Shown piece after piece: positions 8,040 to 15,987 of a stretch of DNA of 23,586 bases (positions are counted from its first letter, which is position 1; every line of letters begins with the position of its first letter). The position numbers and the translations under genes were made by a program. The stretch comes from a virus, in IMG/VR virus record IMGVR_UViG_3300034375_000162, positions 1 through 23,586 of that record; one strand, written 5' to 3'. The notes below the pieces were generated by a model. That model saw nothing but the letters and a program-made list of their open reading frames with translations. It did not search any database and was not told where the DNA came from.

Positions 8040-8954
8040 TTATCCGAATAAAGCGCCTAATGTCGATATTAAATCAGCATTTCCTGTTGATCTAGGAGTT
8101 AATGCACCTTGTAAAAGACCAGTGCCTGTTTGACCTAACAAGTTAGCTCTTGCTTGTTCTGCAACCAACTGAGCTTCAATACCAGACATAGTTGCTTCAC
8201 CAAACAAACCAGCACCTTGCAACTGAGCTTGCTGCTGTAACGCTGCCAACTGCTGTGCAGGCTGAGTAGCCGCCATAAGTTGTTGTTGTGGCAAGTAAGC
8301 AGATCCAAGAAATTGCTGACCTAACGCTGCTTGCTGCATTTGTTCTGCTTGTGCTTGTTGCATAGCACCTAACATAGCTCTATTACGGGCTTCTTCTTGC
8401 GCTGTAGCCATTGCCAACATTTCAGGAGTAGCGCCACCATAAGCAGCAGAGCTTGTTCCTAATCGACCTTGAGCTGCTAGTCGCTCTTCTAATGCAAGAC
8501 GCTGACGCTCCTCTTCAGGGCGCTGCACACTACGCATTCTTTCAAAGATAGCTTGCTCACGGGCATCTCTAGGCTGCACAGCTTGACCAAAGAAACCACC
8601 AGCACCTCCTAGTAATTGAGTCTGCAAAGCAATCTCTTCAGGAGACAAACCCATAGTAGTTTCGATGCCACCAGAAGGAGTAACTCTAGTACCTAGATCA
8701 GCCCCAGTAGCAGTGGTTACGGTAAAGGGTCTAAACTGTGTTTGTTCCAACTGTGTTGCAGCAAGATCTTCAGCACGTGTTCTTGCTTTAGTGCCTATGT
8801 CACTAAGACGCCCATAAGCTTCTCCTGTTAGCAGTCCACCGACAACACCCGGAAGCAAAACATCTGGTTGCATCAGGTACGACCCAAGGTCTCCTAAGAA
8901 ATCAAAGAAGCCTCCGCCGCCTCCAATAGTTTCATCGTCTGTTGCTACAGCCAT
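8040..8954 (-). CDS. Probable internal virion protein (gp14-like), Ala/Gln-rich
   Basis: This 304-residue protein has an N-terminal Gly-rich hydrophobic patch (GGGGGFFDFLGDLGSYL, residues 12-28) and a second weakly hydrophobic block (LLPGVVGGLLTG, about 33-44). A long Ala/Gln/Glu helical region runs from about 120 to 285 and includes RLGTSSAAYGGATPEMLAMA (about 164-183). That stretch is familiar to me from small internal virion proteins of marine podoviruses that occupy the slot directly after the nozzle gene, comparable to T7 gp14. T7 gp14 forms the outer-membrane part of the ejection channel; the same role here is inference. An AGGAG lies a few bases before ATG 8954. The gap to the nozzle gene is 13 bases. 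Confidence 0.72.
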   Translation of the reverse strand: MAVATDDETIGGGGGFFDFLGDLGSYLMQPDVLLPGVVGGLLTGEAYGRLSDIGTKARTRAEDLAATQLEQTQFRPFTVTTATGADLGTRVTPSGGIETTMGLSPEEIALQTQLLGGAGGFFGQAVQPRDAREQAIFERMRSVQRPEEERQRLALEERLAAQGRLGTSSAAYGGATPEMLAMATAQEEARNRAMLGAMQQAQAEQMQQAALGQQFLGSAYLPQQQLMAATQPAQQLAALQQQAQLQGAGLFGEATMSGIEAQLVAEQARANLLGQTGTGLLQGALTPRSTGNADLISTLGALFG

Positions 8955-8967
8955 TGTTATCTCCTAA

Positions 8968-10491
8968 TTAAATTAGCTTTCCTATCAAAGCCATTACGTT
9001 AATTTCTTGAAGTGATAAAGCAGCTCCGTTAATGTCTGCTTCTAACCCAACTACTACGCTCGTACCGTACCCAGTAGTGTTTATTGATCTTTGACTAGTT
9101 AACTGGCCTGCTGTAAATTCTACGGTAGTATATTCACTTTCTCCGTAGTAGCCCGTTGTCTGAGTACCTACTGTAAACTCAGCTGTAGAATACGACGTAT
9201 CAAAATTATAAGCCCATTTAAGGAATACTGTTGCGTCATTCGCCCCTACTAATGTTGGTTTTAGTTTCTTAAGAATTTTAACGCGAGATGCGTCACCAAA
9301 AGTTAGGCTAGGGCTATAGTATTTAAACCGATATTTTAATCCGTTATCTTGGTAACCAGTATACTGACTAATTCCGTTAGTAGTTCCTATATACAGAGTC
9401 CCATTTGCGATTCTAGAAAAAGCAGTAAAACCTGTACCTATCCAGCGAGTAACACGATAAGATCCGTTTTCTAACGTTCCTCTCACGTCAAAACAATAGA
9501 TAACGTTTTGCCCTGTAAATGCAATAAGATAAAAACCTTCTTCAGGACTGTAAACAGTACGAAAAAACTCTGATTCGTTTTGCAGTGAAGAAATAATATC
9601 TTTAGTAATATTAGTAGATAAACTACTTATTGGCATTGACTTTTCTTGTATTGTTCTGCTAAAGCTTTTTAGTCCTGTGTGTGAAAGAAACAACACATCT
9701 GCACCAGTGTGCTGTATAGTGTCTCTGTCTACACAACCTACGCCTGCTACCGTATCTACCAAACTCATTGTAGCTGGGGCTTCAGCGCCTTGATAAACAA
9801 TAATGCTGTGCTTACCAAAGATGATCAGTAGACCGTTGTGTGCTGCTAATGCAACAATCTCGTCATAACCATCGGGCCAGACTTTAGACACGTCAATAGA
9901 ACCACTAGTACCGCCAGACCAGTCATGTCCAATTAACAAGTCTGACCAGTAAATAGTAGACTTATCACTACTAAAATCAGCAGTCCAAAGACGGCCATAA
10001 GCTGCTAGAACTTCGTTGCCGTACATAGCACTAGTAACACCAGCTGCGCCAGAAACGCTACTGAGCGTTACTACAGAGCCTCCTGCGTTATCGTATACAA
10101 GAGGCTGATACCCACGCTGAAAGAAATAAATCTTGTCATTAAAATTGACCATCTTCCAGTTGTCAGCAGTAATTGTGTAACTGCCGGGAGTTTCGTCAAC
10201 CAATGTGGTAGTGCCACTAATAATCTTGTTGTTGCCTACAGAAAATATTTTATTATTTCCTGCATCGTCTCTAAACTCTTCTATTGCACGAATAGGACTA
10301 GTACCTAAAACAGTCTTAGTAGTTGTTATTACGTTGTGTCCTTTGCGAGAAGCAATACGACCACGTTTATCAATTACAGCGTTGTCTGCAATTTCTGCAA
10401 ACGACGGGTCTTGAGCCAACGGCGAGTCTTCGGTGTTAACACCTTTGAACGCTGGGGCTACAAGATTGATACTTTGCAGTTGTTGAGCCAT
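8968..10491 (-). CDS. Tail nozzle / head-tail stabilisation protein, beta-propeller type
   Basis: This 507-residue protein opens with a pattern common to phage stabilisation/nozzle proteins: APAFKGVNTEDSPLAQDPSF (residues 12-31), then NAVIDKRGRIASRKG (37-51). The body consists of repeated short beta-strand units with Trp, Tyr and Gly turns (for example IYWSDLLIGHDW, LIIFGKHSIIVYQG, LYIGTTNGISQYTG), as expected for a beta-propeller. The C-terminus (GLEADINGAALSLQEINVMA) also fits. The family includes P22 gp10 and, functionally, T7 gp12; it closes the tail tube below the adaptor. The start is one base after the stop of the gp11-like adaptor, the usual adaptor-nozzle gene order in podoviruses. 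Assignment to nozzle rather than another propeller protein rests on that order. Confidence 0.85.
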   Translation of the reverse strand: MAQQLQSINLVAPAFKGVNTEDSPLAQDPSFAEIADNAVIDKRGRIASRKGHNVITTTKTVLGTSPIRAIEEFRDDAGNNKIFSVGNNKIISGTTTLVDETPGSYTITADNWKMVNFNDKIYFFQRGYQPLVYDNAGGSVVTLSSVSGAAGVTSAMYGNEVLAAYGRLWTADFSSDKSTIYWSDLLIGHDWSGGTSGSIDVSKVWPDGYDEIVALAAHNGLLIIFGKHSIIVYQGAEAPATMSLVDTVAGVGCVDRDTIQHTGADVLFLSHTGLKSFSRTIQEKSMPISSLSTNITKDIISSLQNESEFFRTVYSPEEGFYLIAFTGQNVIYCFDVRGTLENGSYRVTRWIGTGFTAFSRIANGTLYIGTTNGISQYTGYQDNGLKYRFKYYSPSLTFGDASRVKILKKLKPTLVGANDATVFLKWAYNFDTSYSTAEFTVGTQTTGYYGESEYTTVEFTAGQLTSQRSINTTGYGTSVVVGLEADINGAALSLQEINVMALIGKLI

Positions 10492-10492
10492 A

Positions 10493-11140
10493 TTAAATAG
10501 TCCTAAATACCATTTCTTCAGGGTGTTTGACTGCGTCTATAGCAATAGCGTCAGACAAAAACTTATCAGCAATAGCAAAATATTCAGCAGCAGATGTACC
10601 GCCAGTCTCACCACGTTCACGCGCTAATAAAGCTATAGCAAGGTGGACTACAGGCATAGCAGGTACAAGTAACGAATCTGTGTTAGAGCTTAAGTCTGCT
10701 TGTCGTTTAATAACATCAAAGCGGAGACTGTACACTCCATCAGGAGTTGGTCCTACTAGTACCTGCGTATCACCACTAGAGTCTAACCCATTGTACGTGT
10801 AGTACCGTGGTGCGCCTTCTGCTGCGCTGCTAATGTACAGCTGTTCGTTAAACCAGTCTTTTGTTTGGTAGTCCATAAACAAGTTGCTAGTGTCATTTAA
10901 GACACACATGACTTTTACATTATCACCGCTACCCGTTAATGAGTAGGTGTTGTCTGATGCAGTAGTAGAAACAGTAATTGTTTCGCGTAAAGCAGACCAG
11001 TCAGTTGCTTCTTCTACTAGTTTTTTTGCATCATTAATAAAATCACCTACCATTTTTACGTAGGTAGTACTAGTGACTGACGTGGTTTCTTCTTCACGCA
11101 ATCGACGCAGTACATTGTTCATTAGATTAAGATACGTCAT
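10493..11140 (-). CDS. Tail tubular protein A-like adaptor (gp11-like)
   Basis: This 215-residue protein has the layout of podovirus adaptor proteins. An N-terminal helical segment (TYLNLMNNVLRRLREEET, then VGDFINDAKKLVEEATDWSALRET) is followed by a beta-rich middle (TYSLTGSGDNVKVMCVLND) and a C-terminal helix bundle with HLAIALLARERGETGG and EYFAIADKFLSDAIAID. In T7 the equivalent dodecamer sits under the portal and joins it to the nozzle. The ATG at 11140 overlaps the stop of the large repeat protein by ATGA, so translation is coupled. The next gene, the nozzle protein, starts one base after its stop. The order adaptor-nozzle-internal proteins supports the call. Confidence 0.88.
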   Translation of the reverse strand: MTYLNLMNNVLRRLREEETTSVTSTTYVKMVGDFINDAKKLVEEATDWSALRETITVSTTASDNTYSLTGSGDNVKVMCVLNDTSNLFMDYQTKDWFNEQLYISSAAEGAPRYYTYNGLDSSGDTQVLVGPTPDGVYSLRFDVIKRQADLSSNTDSLLVPAMPVVHLAIALLARERGETGGTSAAEYFAIADKFLSDAIAIDAVKHPEEMVFRTI

Positions 11141-14100
11141 GCTAACATTCCTCGTCTGCGCGTCCGCATTAATAATTGTTGTGCTTCTTCATTGTAGTCT
11201 ACTACTGGGGTTTTGATAGCAAGTTCTGGTACTTCTCTAGGACGATATGTAATACCCTGCAAAAATTCTTCATAGGGTACTCTAGCAGGTGCAGCAGCGG
11301 CGGGAGCAAACATACCTCCAGCAGCTAAAGCATTAAGCACATTGCCTGCCATAATTTGATCTTCTAACGCTTGTTGTTGTTCGCCGTAAAGTATTTGAAA
11401 TTCTTCTTGGCCCATAATGATATCTTCTTGACCTGACAGAATATCCCGTTGTCCACTAAGAATATCATCTTGTCCTGCAAGAATATCTTCAAGCTGTTGG
11501 TTAGATATATCTAATCGTTGTGTTACGTTGTCTTGAAATTCGTTGTAAGCTTCGTACTGACTTATTTGACCTTGTTGCAAAGCCTCAAAATTTACATTAA
11601 ATTCGTTGGCTAATTCTTCAATACTAAGATTTAACTCGTTAAACGTATCTAAAGACGCAAGATTAAGTTCTTCTAAGTTTCCATTTACACTAATTAAAGC
11701 TTCAGTAATTCTTATTCGGTCTTCTTGAGCCGCTAAAAATTCATCTGCTACATAATCTTGGAATTGGTTTATAGCTTCAGTTTGGCTTATTTGCCCTAAC
11801 GCTAAAGCTTCAATATTTACATTTGTTCCTGCAAATAATTCTTCAAGAGTTTCGTTTTGAGCCTGAAACTGCTCAAACATAGTGTCGCTTAATAAGTTAA
11901 CGTCTCCGCCAACATTAAGGATAGCTTCTTGTAAGCTTTGTCTTTCTTGTTGAGCTGTTTCAAACTGCCCTGCTAGATAAGAGTTAAGGCTTTCAAAAGC
12001 TTCAGCTTGTGATATTTGTCCTTGCTGAAGGTCTTCAATGCTAAAACCAACGCCTTCAAAAAGTTCAGCAAGAGTTCCACCAAATTCTTCAAACTCTCGT
12101 TGGAAGTCAGCACTTAGTTGTGTGACGTTTCCATCAACAGCTATAATAGCTTCTTGAAGCGCTCTACGCTCGTCTGATGCAAGACCAAACTGTTCTGTAG
12201 CAAACGTAGCAAAGTCATCGAAACCAGCTTCTACAGCTTCTTGTAAAGCTATAATGTTAGTGTCGAGCATTTCTAACTCAGCACTAAGACCACCTTCAAT
12301 ATTAGATAAAGATTGTATTAAGGACGCTTCAAGACCCGTAATACTTTCTAAAAATAAAGCTTCTTGTTCACTAAACTCAGTAGCAATGCCGTTAATAGCG
12401 TCGTTAAATCTGCTGGTAAGATCTTCAAAATTTTCTTGAATGTTTTCAAAACCAGCTTGTACTTCTTCAGAAGTAGAAAAACCAAAGCTATCTAATATGC
12501 TTCTAACTTGTTCTTCTGTTACAGCATCAGGAAGAGCTATTCCAGAAATAGCCTCATTAATTATTTCTCTTACGTCATCTACAGATAGACCTTCGCCGCT
12601 GCCGGGCAATGAGTCAATAGCTTCTTGTATTATCTGCCTGACTTCTTCTTCTGTTGCTCCATCAGGAAGATCGGATATTGCTTGTCTTAACTCTTCTGTT
12701 GTTAGTCTAAACTCTTCTGCTGTTAAATACCCTGCTTCTGATAAGGCTAAAGTAAGTCGTTCTTCTGTAACAAAGCCAGAGTTAGCAAAAGCATCAGCAA
12801 TATCAGCAGGCGTAGCATAACCTGCTTCTGCTAAAGCTTGTATTACTTGTTCTGGAGTAGCAAAACCAGCACCTTGAATAGCTTCTTGAACTTGCTCTGT
12901 TGTAGCTACGCCAGCCAAAGCTTCTGTTAATTGTTCTTCTGTTAGGTAGCCAGCATTAGCTAACTCTTGACGTATACGCTCAAAGTTTTGTTCTGATAAC
13001 GTAACGCCGTTAAGTTCAAAGTATTCAGCAATGTCCTCCATTGTAGGCATTGCATCAAAATCAGGAAGAGTCTCAACAAAGTTATTGATGATAGTGTTTA
13101 TTTGTTCTTGTTGTCCAGCAAACTCTGTATCAAGCTGCTCTAAAAAGTCAGCAAACAACCCTTCAACTACAGAGACAGGGTCTTGATCTGTATCACCGTC
13201 ACCAGTACCGTCACCGCCATCTTCGTCGTCTCTATCATCGCTTCTATCAGGGTCTCTAATGTAAGTAGGAATATCAAAATAGTCAGCTAGGAAAAAGTTG
13301 TACCGCGACTCTTCGTCCAATGTCTTCCAATCACCGGGAAGTACTCCTCCTTCTTCCTCATAACGCGCTATAAGGTCATCCATAGAGTACTGATAGATGT
13401 CTTCTTCTAACGCATGGAATGACAGGTCGTCTAACAATGACTGATACGTACCAGAGTTAATTGTCTCTAGTCCAGTGTCTTCTAGTTGTTCTCTTGTATA
13501 CTCTTCGTTAAAATTAAACTCATATTCTTCGCTTTCTGCTAATTGAAAAAACTCGTCTAGTTCTTTATTAACAAAATAGTTATTGCCTCTGTTAGTAAAC
13601 ATTAAGGCAACTTCGTCTTCTTCTACTTCTTCGTTAAAAGGAGGAAAATCTTCTTCAGGAGTATTAAAGTTTTGTGTTAGTATACTACGTACTGCACCGT
13701 AAACACGAGGGTCTAAAATTAAAGGAGGAAGCCACTGAGGTATTGAAGGAAAAGCTACTCCAATAACACCACCGATAACGGAACCTGCTCTAGTAGGATC
13801 TGCAATAGCTCCTGTAATACCGCCAATAATTTCTCTAACTTTTTCTTCAAGCGCACCAGCAGCAGCTTCCCCAGAACGAATAATAATTTCACCAATATCG
13901 TTCAGTACTTCTCCAATGTCGCCTTCTTCCCACGCTTCTCCAATATCTGTTTCGTCGATTATTGTCCATACTTTGTTTACAGCTTCTTGTATTGTAGGAA
14001 GAAAAATAACGCCAGCAGAAGGCATCCAATCAGGTAATGATATTCCGGGAAGATGAGGAATCATTACATCTAAAATGCCGGGACGATATTCTTCTACTGT

Positions 14101-14916
14101 TACAAGATCGCCGTTTTCGTCTGTTATAGGATTCCCGTCTACATCGCGTAATACTACAGGAACATTTTCACCAAAGATTCGACCCCCAGTTTCAAGAATG
14201 TCAAATATATTTCCTGCTATTCCGCCACCTTCAGTTACAACAACTTCTCTACCAGTTACTGTAGTTGTAGTAGCAACAGGAGGAGCAACGCCAGCAAAAG
14301 ACATACCGCCTTGTTCTATAAACAACTTGGTTAGTTCGCCGGGGTCTTCCATGTTTGCAAGCGCTTCAGGATTGTCATACATTGTATCAACAATCTCTTG
14401 CGCTCTTTCTAAAGCTCCAGATACGCCACCAGTTTGTTCTATTTCTTGCAAGGCAGCTTCAATTTGAGAATTATACCATTCTTGAGTTGCTGTTTCGTCT
14501 CCACTTATTTCTGGAGGAACATCACCAATTCTGCCAACAATACTGTCCCATATCATTTGGAAAGTATCGTCTGCAAAAAGAGTATCTAAATCAGAAGGCT
14601 CTCCGTCTTGGTCTTCTGGGTCTCTAGTATCGTTTAGGACATTTCTTCTAATCCATTTTTGTAATTTATCTTCTGCTTCAGTTTCTTCTATAAACTGTCG
14701 AAAAAGAGAATCAGCTAAATTTCTAAAAGAATCTTCTCCCGGTAAATCTTCAAACTCAGGTACTTCAAAAGGGTCATCACCAAAAGTGTTATCACCAAAA
14801 GGATCGTCATCAAAAGAAGTAATAGCTCTTACATTATCTATAGTACCACTTGTTTCAAAGTCGTAAGCTCTGGCTTCTTGAATAGTTGAAAATGTACGAT
14901 CACCAACACTATACAT
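11137..14916 (-). CDS. Large acidic multi-repeat coiled-coil protein (1259 aa), probable virion protein
   Basis: I do not recognise this 1259-residue, strongly acidic protein. In order it shows an Asp/Phe-rich start (DDDPFGDNTFGDDPF, 36-50), a segment with amphipathic or hydrophobic stretches (about 279-410, including GGITGAIADPTRAGSVIGG), an Asp/Gly-rich linker (555-579), six 15-residue units of the type AGFATPEQVIQALAE (655-742), three exact 75-residue units (906-1130), a four-times repeated heptad DILSGQx (1144-1171), and a C-terminus ending RTRRRGMLA. Long helical repeats suggest a trimeric coiled-coil rod such as a tail fibre, while the hydrophobic N-terminal half could suit an ejection protein. 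It lies between the lysis-type cassette and the adaptor, and overlaps the adaptor by ATGA. The start has only a weak binding site (GGAAAA about 8 bases upstream). A virion role is inferred from position. Confidence 0.6.
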   Translation of the reverse strand: MYSVGDRTFSTIQEARAYDFETSGTIDNVRAITSFDDDPFGDNTFGDDPFEVPEFEDLPGEDSFRNLADSLFRQFIEETEAEDKLQKWIRRNVLNDTRDPEDQDGEPSDLDTLFADDTFQMIWDSIVGRIGDVPPEISGDETATQEWYNSQIEAALQEIEQTGGVSGALERAQEIVDTMYDNPEALANMEDPGELTKLFIEQGGMSFAGVAPPVATTTTVTGREVVVTEGGGIAGNIFDILETGGRIFGENVPVVLRDVDGNPITDENGDLVTVEEYRPGILDVMIPHLPGISLPDWMPSAGVIFLPTIQEAVNKVWTIIDETDIGEAWEEGDIGEVLNDIGEIIIRSGEAAAGALEEKVREIIGGITGAIADPTRAGSVIGGVIGVAFPSIPQWLPPLILDPRVYGAVRSILTQNFNTPEEDFPPFNEEVEEDEVALMFTNRGNNYFVNKELDEFFQLAESEEYEFNFNEEYTREQLEDTGLETINSGTYQSLLDDLSFHALEEDIYQYSMDDLIARYEEEGGVLPGDWKTLDEESRYNFFLADYFDIPTYIRDPDRSDDRDDEDGGDGTGDGDTDQDPVSVVEGLFADFLEQLDTEFAGQQEQINTIINNFVETLPDFDAMPTMEDIAEYFELNGVTLSEQNFERIRQELANAGYLTEEQLTEALAGVATTEQVQEAIQGAGFATPEQVIQALAEAGYATPADIADAFANSGFVTEERLTLALSEAGYLTAEEFRLTTEELRQAISDLPDGATEEEVRQIIQEAIDSLPGSGEGLSVDDVREIINEAISGIALPDAVTEEQVRSILDSFGFSTSEEVQAGFENIQENFEDLTSRFNDAINGIATEFSEQEALFLESITGLEASLIQSLSNIEGGLSAELEMLDTNIIALQEAVEAGFDDFATFATEQFGLASDERRALQEAIIAVDGNVTQLSADFQREFEEFGGTLAELFEGVGFSIEDLQQGQISQAEAFESLNSYLAGQFETAQQERQSLQEAILNVGGDVNLLSDTMFEQFQAQNETLEELFAGTNVNIEALALGQISQTEAINQFQDYVADEFLAAQEDRIRITEALISVNGNLEELNLASLDTFNELNLSIEELANEFNVNFEALQQGQISQYEAYNEFQDNVTQRLDISNQQLEDILAGQDDILSGQRDILSGQEDIIMGQEEFQILYGEQQQALEDQIMAGNVLNALAAGGMFAPAAAAPARVPYEEFLQGITYRPREVPELAIKTPVVDYNEEAQQLLMRTRRRGMLA
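11527..12201 (-). repeat. Three tandem 75-codon repeats in the 1259-aa protein
   Basis: Residues 906-980, 981-1055 and 1056-1130 align without gaps. Landmarks recur at exactly 75-residue steps: GQISQ at 966, 1041 and 1116; the Leu/Ile before (Q/T)EA at 920, 995 and 1070; and Phe at 910, 985 and 1060. The DNA period is therefore 225 bases. The copies have diverged clearly in sequence but kept length, which suggests the spacing itself is structurally constrained, as in a regular coiled-coil rod with hinge (GQISQ) points. Confidence 0.9.
12691..12954 (-). repeat. Six tandem ~15-codon repeats in the 1259-aa protein
   Basis: Residues 655-742 contain units of the form [A/S]G[Y/F]-x-T-x-E-(4x)-A-(2x), beginning at 655, 670, 683, 698, 713 and 728. 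Five of the six have the two-residue AG or SG opening; the one at 670 has lost it (13 residues). Similar short AGY-x-T helical repeats occur in shafts of phage fibres as I know them. Confidence 0.85.
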
Positions 14917-14918
14917 AT

Positions 14919-15263
14919 TTATTTTTTCCAGTTAGCTAAACCACGAATACCAAATGATGCTGCAACAGCAGCCCCTAAGAAACCCTTGTACCAATCAGGC
15001 ATACCATCTAAAGCAGCAAACCCTTGCATAACTACAGGCACCATGCTAGGAAAGAACGCAAGTATACATGGTACTGAAAACAAGATAGTAAACCATTCGT
15101 CCTTCCATGAACTGCTTGCGTTATTTGCATGAATATTTTCCCAGTTAGCGTCCTGCTGAATAGCCACCATTTTACGCTCATGGATAGCCTTCTTCTCTTC
15201 TGCTTTACGCTCAAGATGACCGCCAACCAAAGAAACTATAGGCCCAAGAAGTTGCTGAATCAT
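14919..15263 (-). CDS. Holin-like membrane protein (114 aa, resembles 3TM gene-transfer-release holins)
   Basis: The 114-residue protein has a hydrophobic, possibly amphipathic N-terminus (residues 3-14), a charged Lys/Glu/Arg helix (18-40) and two clear membrane segments (about 57-78, FTILFSVPCILAFFPSMVPVV, and 92-109, around FLGAAVAASFGIRGLA). The SSWKDEW motif (51-57) just before the first membrane segment and the WYKG before the second resemble holins first described in gene transfer agents (GTA_holin_3TM family, from memory). Such proteins form inner-membrane lesions that start lysis. It is the last of four consecutive small membrane-protein genes, and its ATG overlaps the stop of the preceding gene by ATGA (15260-15263). 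The alternative is another small inner-membrane protein of the lysis cassette. Confidence 0.72.
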   Translation of the reverse strand: MIQQLLGPIVSLVGGHLERKAEEKKAIHERKMVAIQQDANWENIHANNASSSWKDEWFTILFSVPCILAFFPSMVPVVMQGFAALDGMPDWYKGFLGAAVAASFGIRGLANWKK

Positions 15264-15607
15264 TCGACGTCTTTATCCCAAAGCGCTTCGATTGTTCCGA
15301 TGCGTATTGTTAATTCATGTACTTCTTCTTCTATTTGACGCAAACCAACCACATCAATTTGAAGCCCTTCAATTAACATATCTTGTCTAGCATCTGCTGG
15401 CAGCGATCCTAACTCTCCTCTAGGCCATAAAATACGAAACTCTGTGTTTCGCTCTATTTCCATTTGAGATTTATCAAATGAATGCTCAAGCGTATTAAGC
15501 CGTTCTTGGATACTAAAATAAGCCATTGTTGCAATAGACGTTGCAACAACCATCGCAAGCAAATTACGAATAGGTATGGTTATGTCAGTAGATTCATTAA
15601 TATCCAT
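15260..15607 (-). CDS. N-terminally anchored coiled-coil protein (115 aa), possible inner-membrane spanin
   Basis: One membrane segment at residues 14-32 (LLAMVVATSIATMAYFSI) is followed by a hydrophilic, helical domain. This contains ERLNTLEHSFDKSQMEIERN, then the motif FRILWPRGELGSLPADARQD (57-76), and ends in a second heptad-like helix (VVGLRQIEEEVHELTIRIGTIEAL). The motif with WPRGELGSLPADA is one I recall from uncharacterised proteins of marine phages. A single N-terminal anchor plus coiled coil in the periplasm is the layout of inner-membrane spanins (Rz type), but no partner lipoprotein gene is visible and the family is not a known Rz family. It lies between the coiled-coil/TM protein and the holin-like protein, overlapping the latter by ATGA. 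Confidence 0.68.
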   Translation of the reverse strand: MDINESTDITIPIRNLLAMVVATSIATMAYFSIQERLNTLEHSFDKSQMEIERNTEFRILWPRGELGSLPADARQDMLIEGLQIDVVGLRQIEEEVHELTIRIGTIEALWDKDVE

Positions 15608-15609
15608 TG

Positions 15610-15807
15610 CTACCTAGCAAACTCTAAAATGGCAATCGCCATAGTAATCATTACTGCTACCATGCCGAACCCACGAGTCATTAGCGACTCTAGTCGGTCA
15701 AAGCGCTTGTTGTGTTCGTCAAGCTGCATCTGAATCATTTCGTAGCGAATACTACATTCACGCTCGTGAGCTTCTAACCGACTTATTGCTTGCTCTAGAT
15801 CAGACAT
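15610..15807 (-). CDS. Small coiled-coil plus C-terminal membrane anchor protein (65 aa), XhlA-like
   Basis: Residues 1-44 form a charged helix with heptad Leu/Ile positions (EQAISRLEAHERECSIRYEM, then IQMQLDEHNKRFDRLESLM). Residues 47-63 (FGMVAVMITMAIAILEF) form one membrane segment, followed by the terminal Ala-Arg. This architecture, an N-terminal coiled coil with a C-terminal anchor, matches XhlA-type haemolysin/holin-associated proteins. A good AAGGA precedes ATG 15807 by about 6 bases. The gene starts 10 bases after the 56-residue gene and ends 2 bases before the next. A role in lysis is inferred from architecture and cassette position. Confidence 0.72.
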   Translation of the reverse strand: MSDLEQAISRLEAHERECSIRYEMIQMQLDEHNKRFDRLESLMTRGFGMVAVMITMAIAILEFAR

Positions 15808-15816
15808 AACGAATCC

Positions 15817-15987
15817 TTACTTCTTTGCGTGGCCGACGTTAACAGCCATGATGTCAATGAACTTATACAGCTTTGCCAGCCATGCGTCGTCTTTTGGCGT
15901 AGGCGTTACCGCCGCAATGACTGAACATACAGTCACAACCATAGGTGCAACCACTGCCAAGTCAGAAAGTACTTTTAAGATGTCCAT
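15817..15987 (-). CDS. Very small membrane protein (56 aa), possible holin
   Basis: This 56-codon frame starts at ATG 15987 and stops at TAA 15817-15819. Its first 13 bases overlap the end of the 100-residue gene in another frame. The product begins MDILKVLSDLAVVAPMVV, carries one hydrophobic segment (about 9-28, ending in SVIAAV), then TPTPKDDAWLAKLYKFIDIMAVNVGHAKK with a basic tail. AGGTG lies several bases before the start. The TPTPKDD-x-W-x-x-KLYKxID pattern is one I have seen in uncharacterised phage proteins. With it, the gap of about 170 bases between two well supported genes is completely filled. A short single-span protein with a basic C-terminus could be a small holin or antiholin, but this is not established. 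Confidence 0.78.
   Translation of the reverse strand: MDILKVLSDLAVVAPMVVTVCSVIAAVTPTPKDDAWLAKLYKFIDIMAVNVGHAKK

Noticed and set aside
12254-12820. Two adjacent + strand frames (61 and 126 aa) opposite the 1259-aa repeat protein
   Set aside because: They are shadows caused by the biased codons of the acidic repeats; no start signals.
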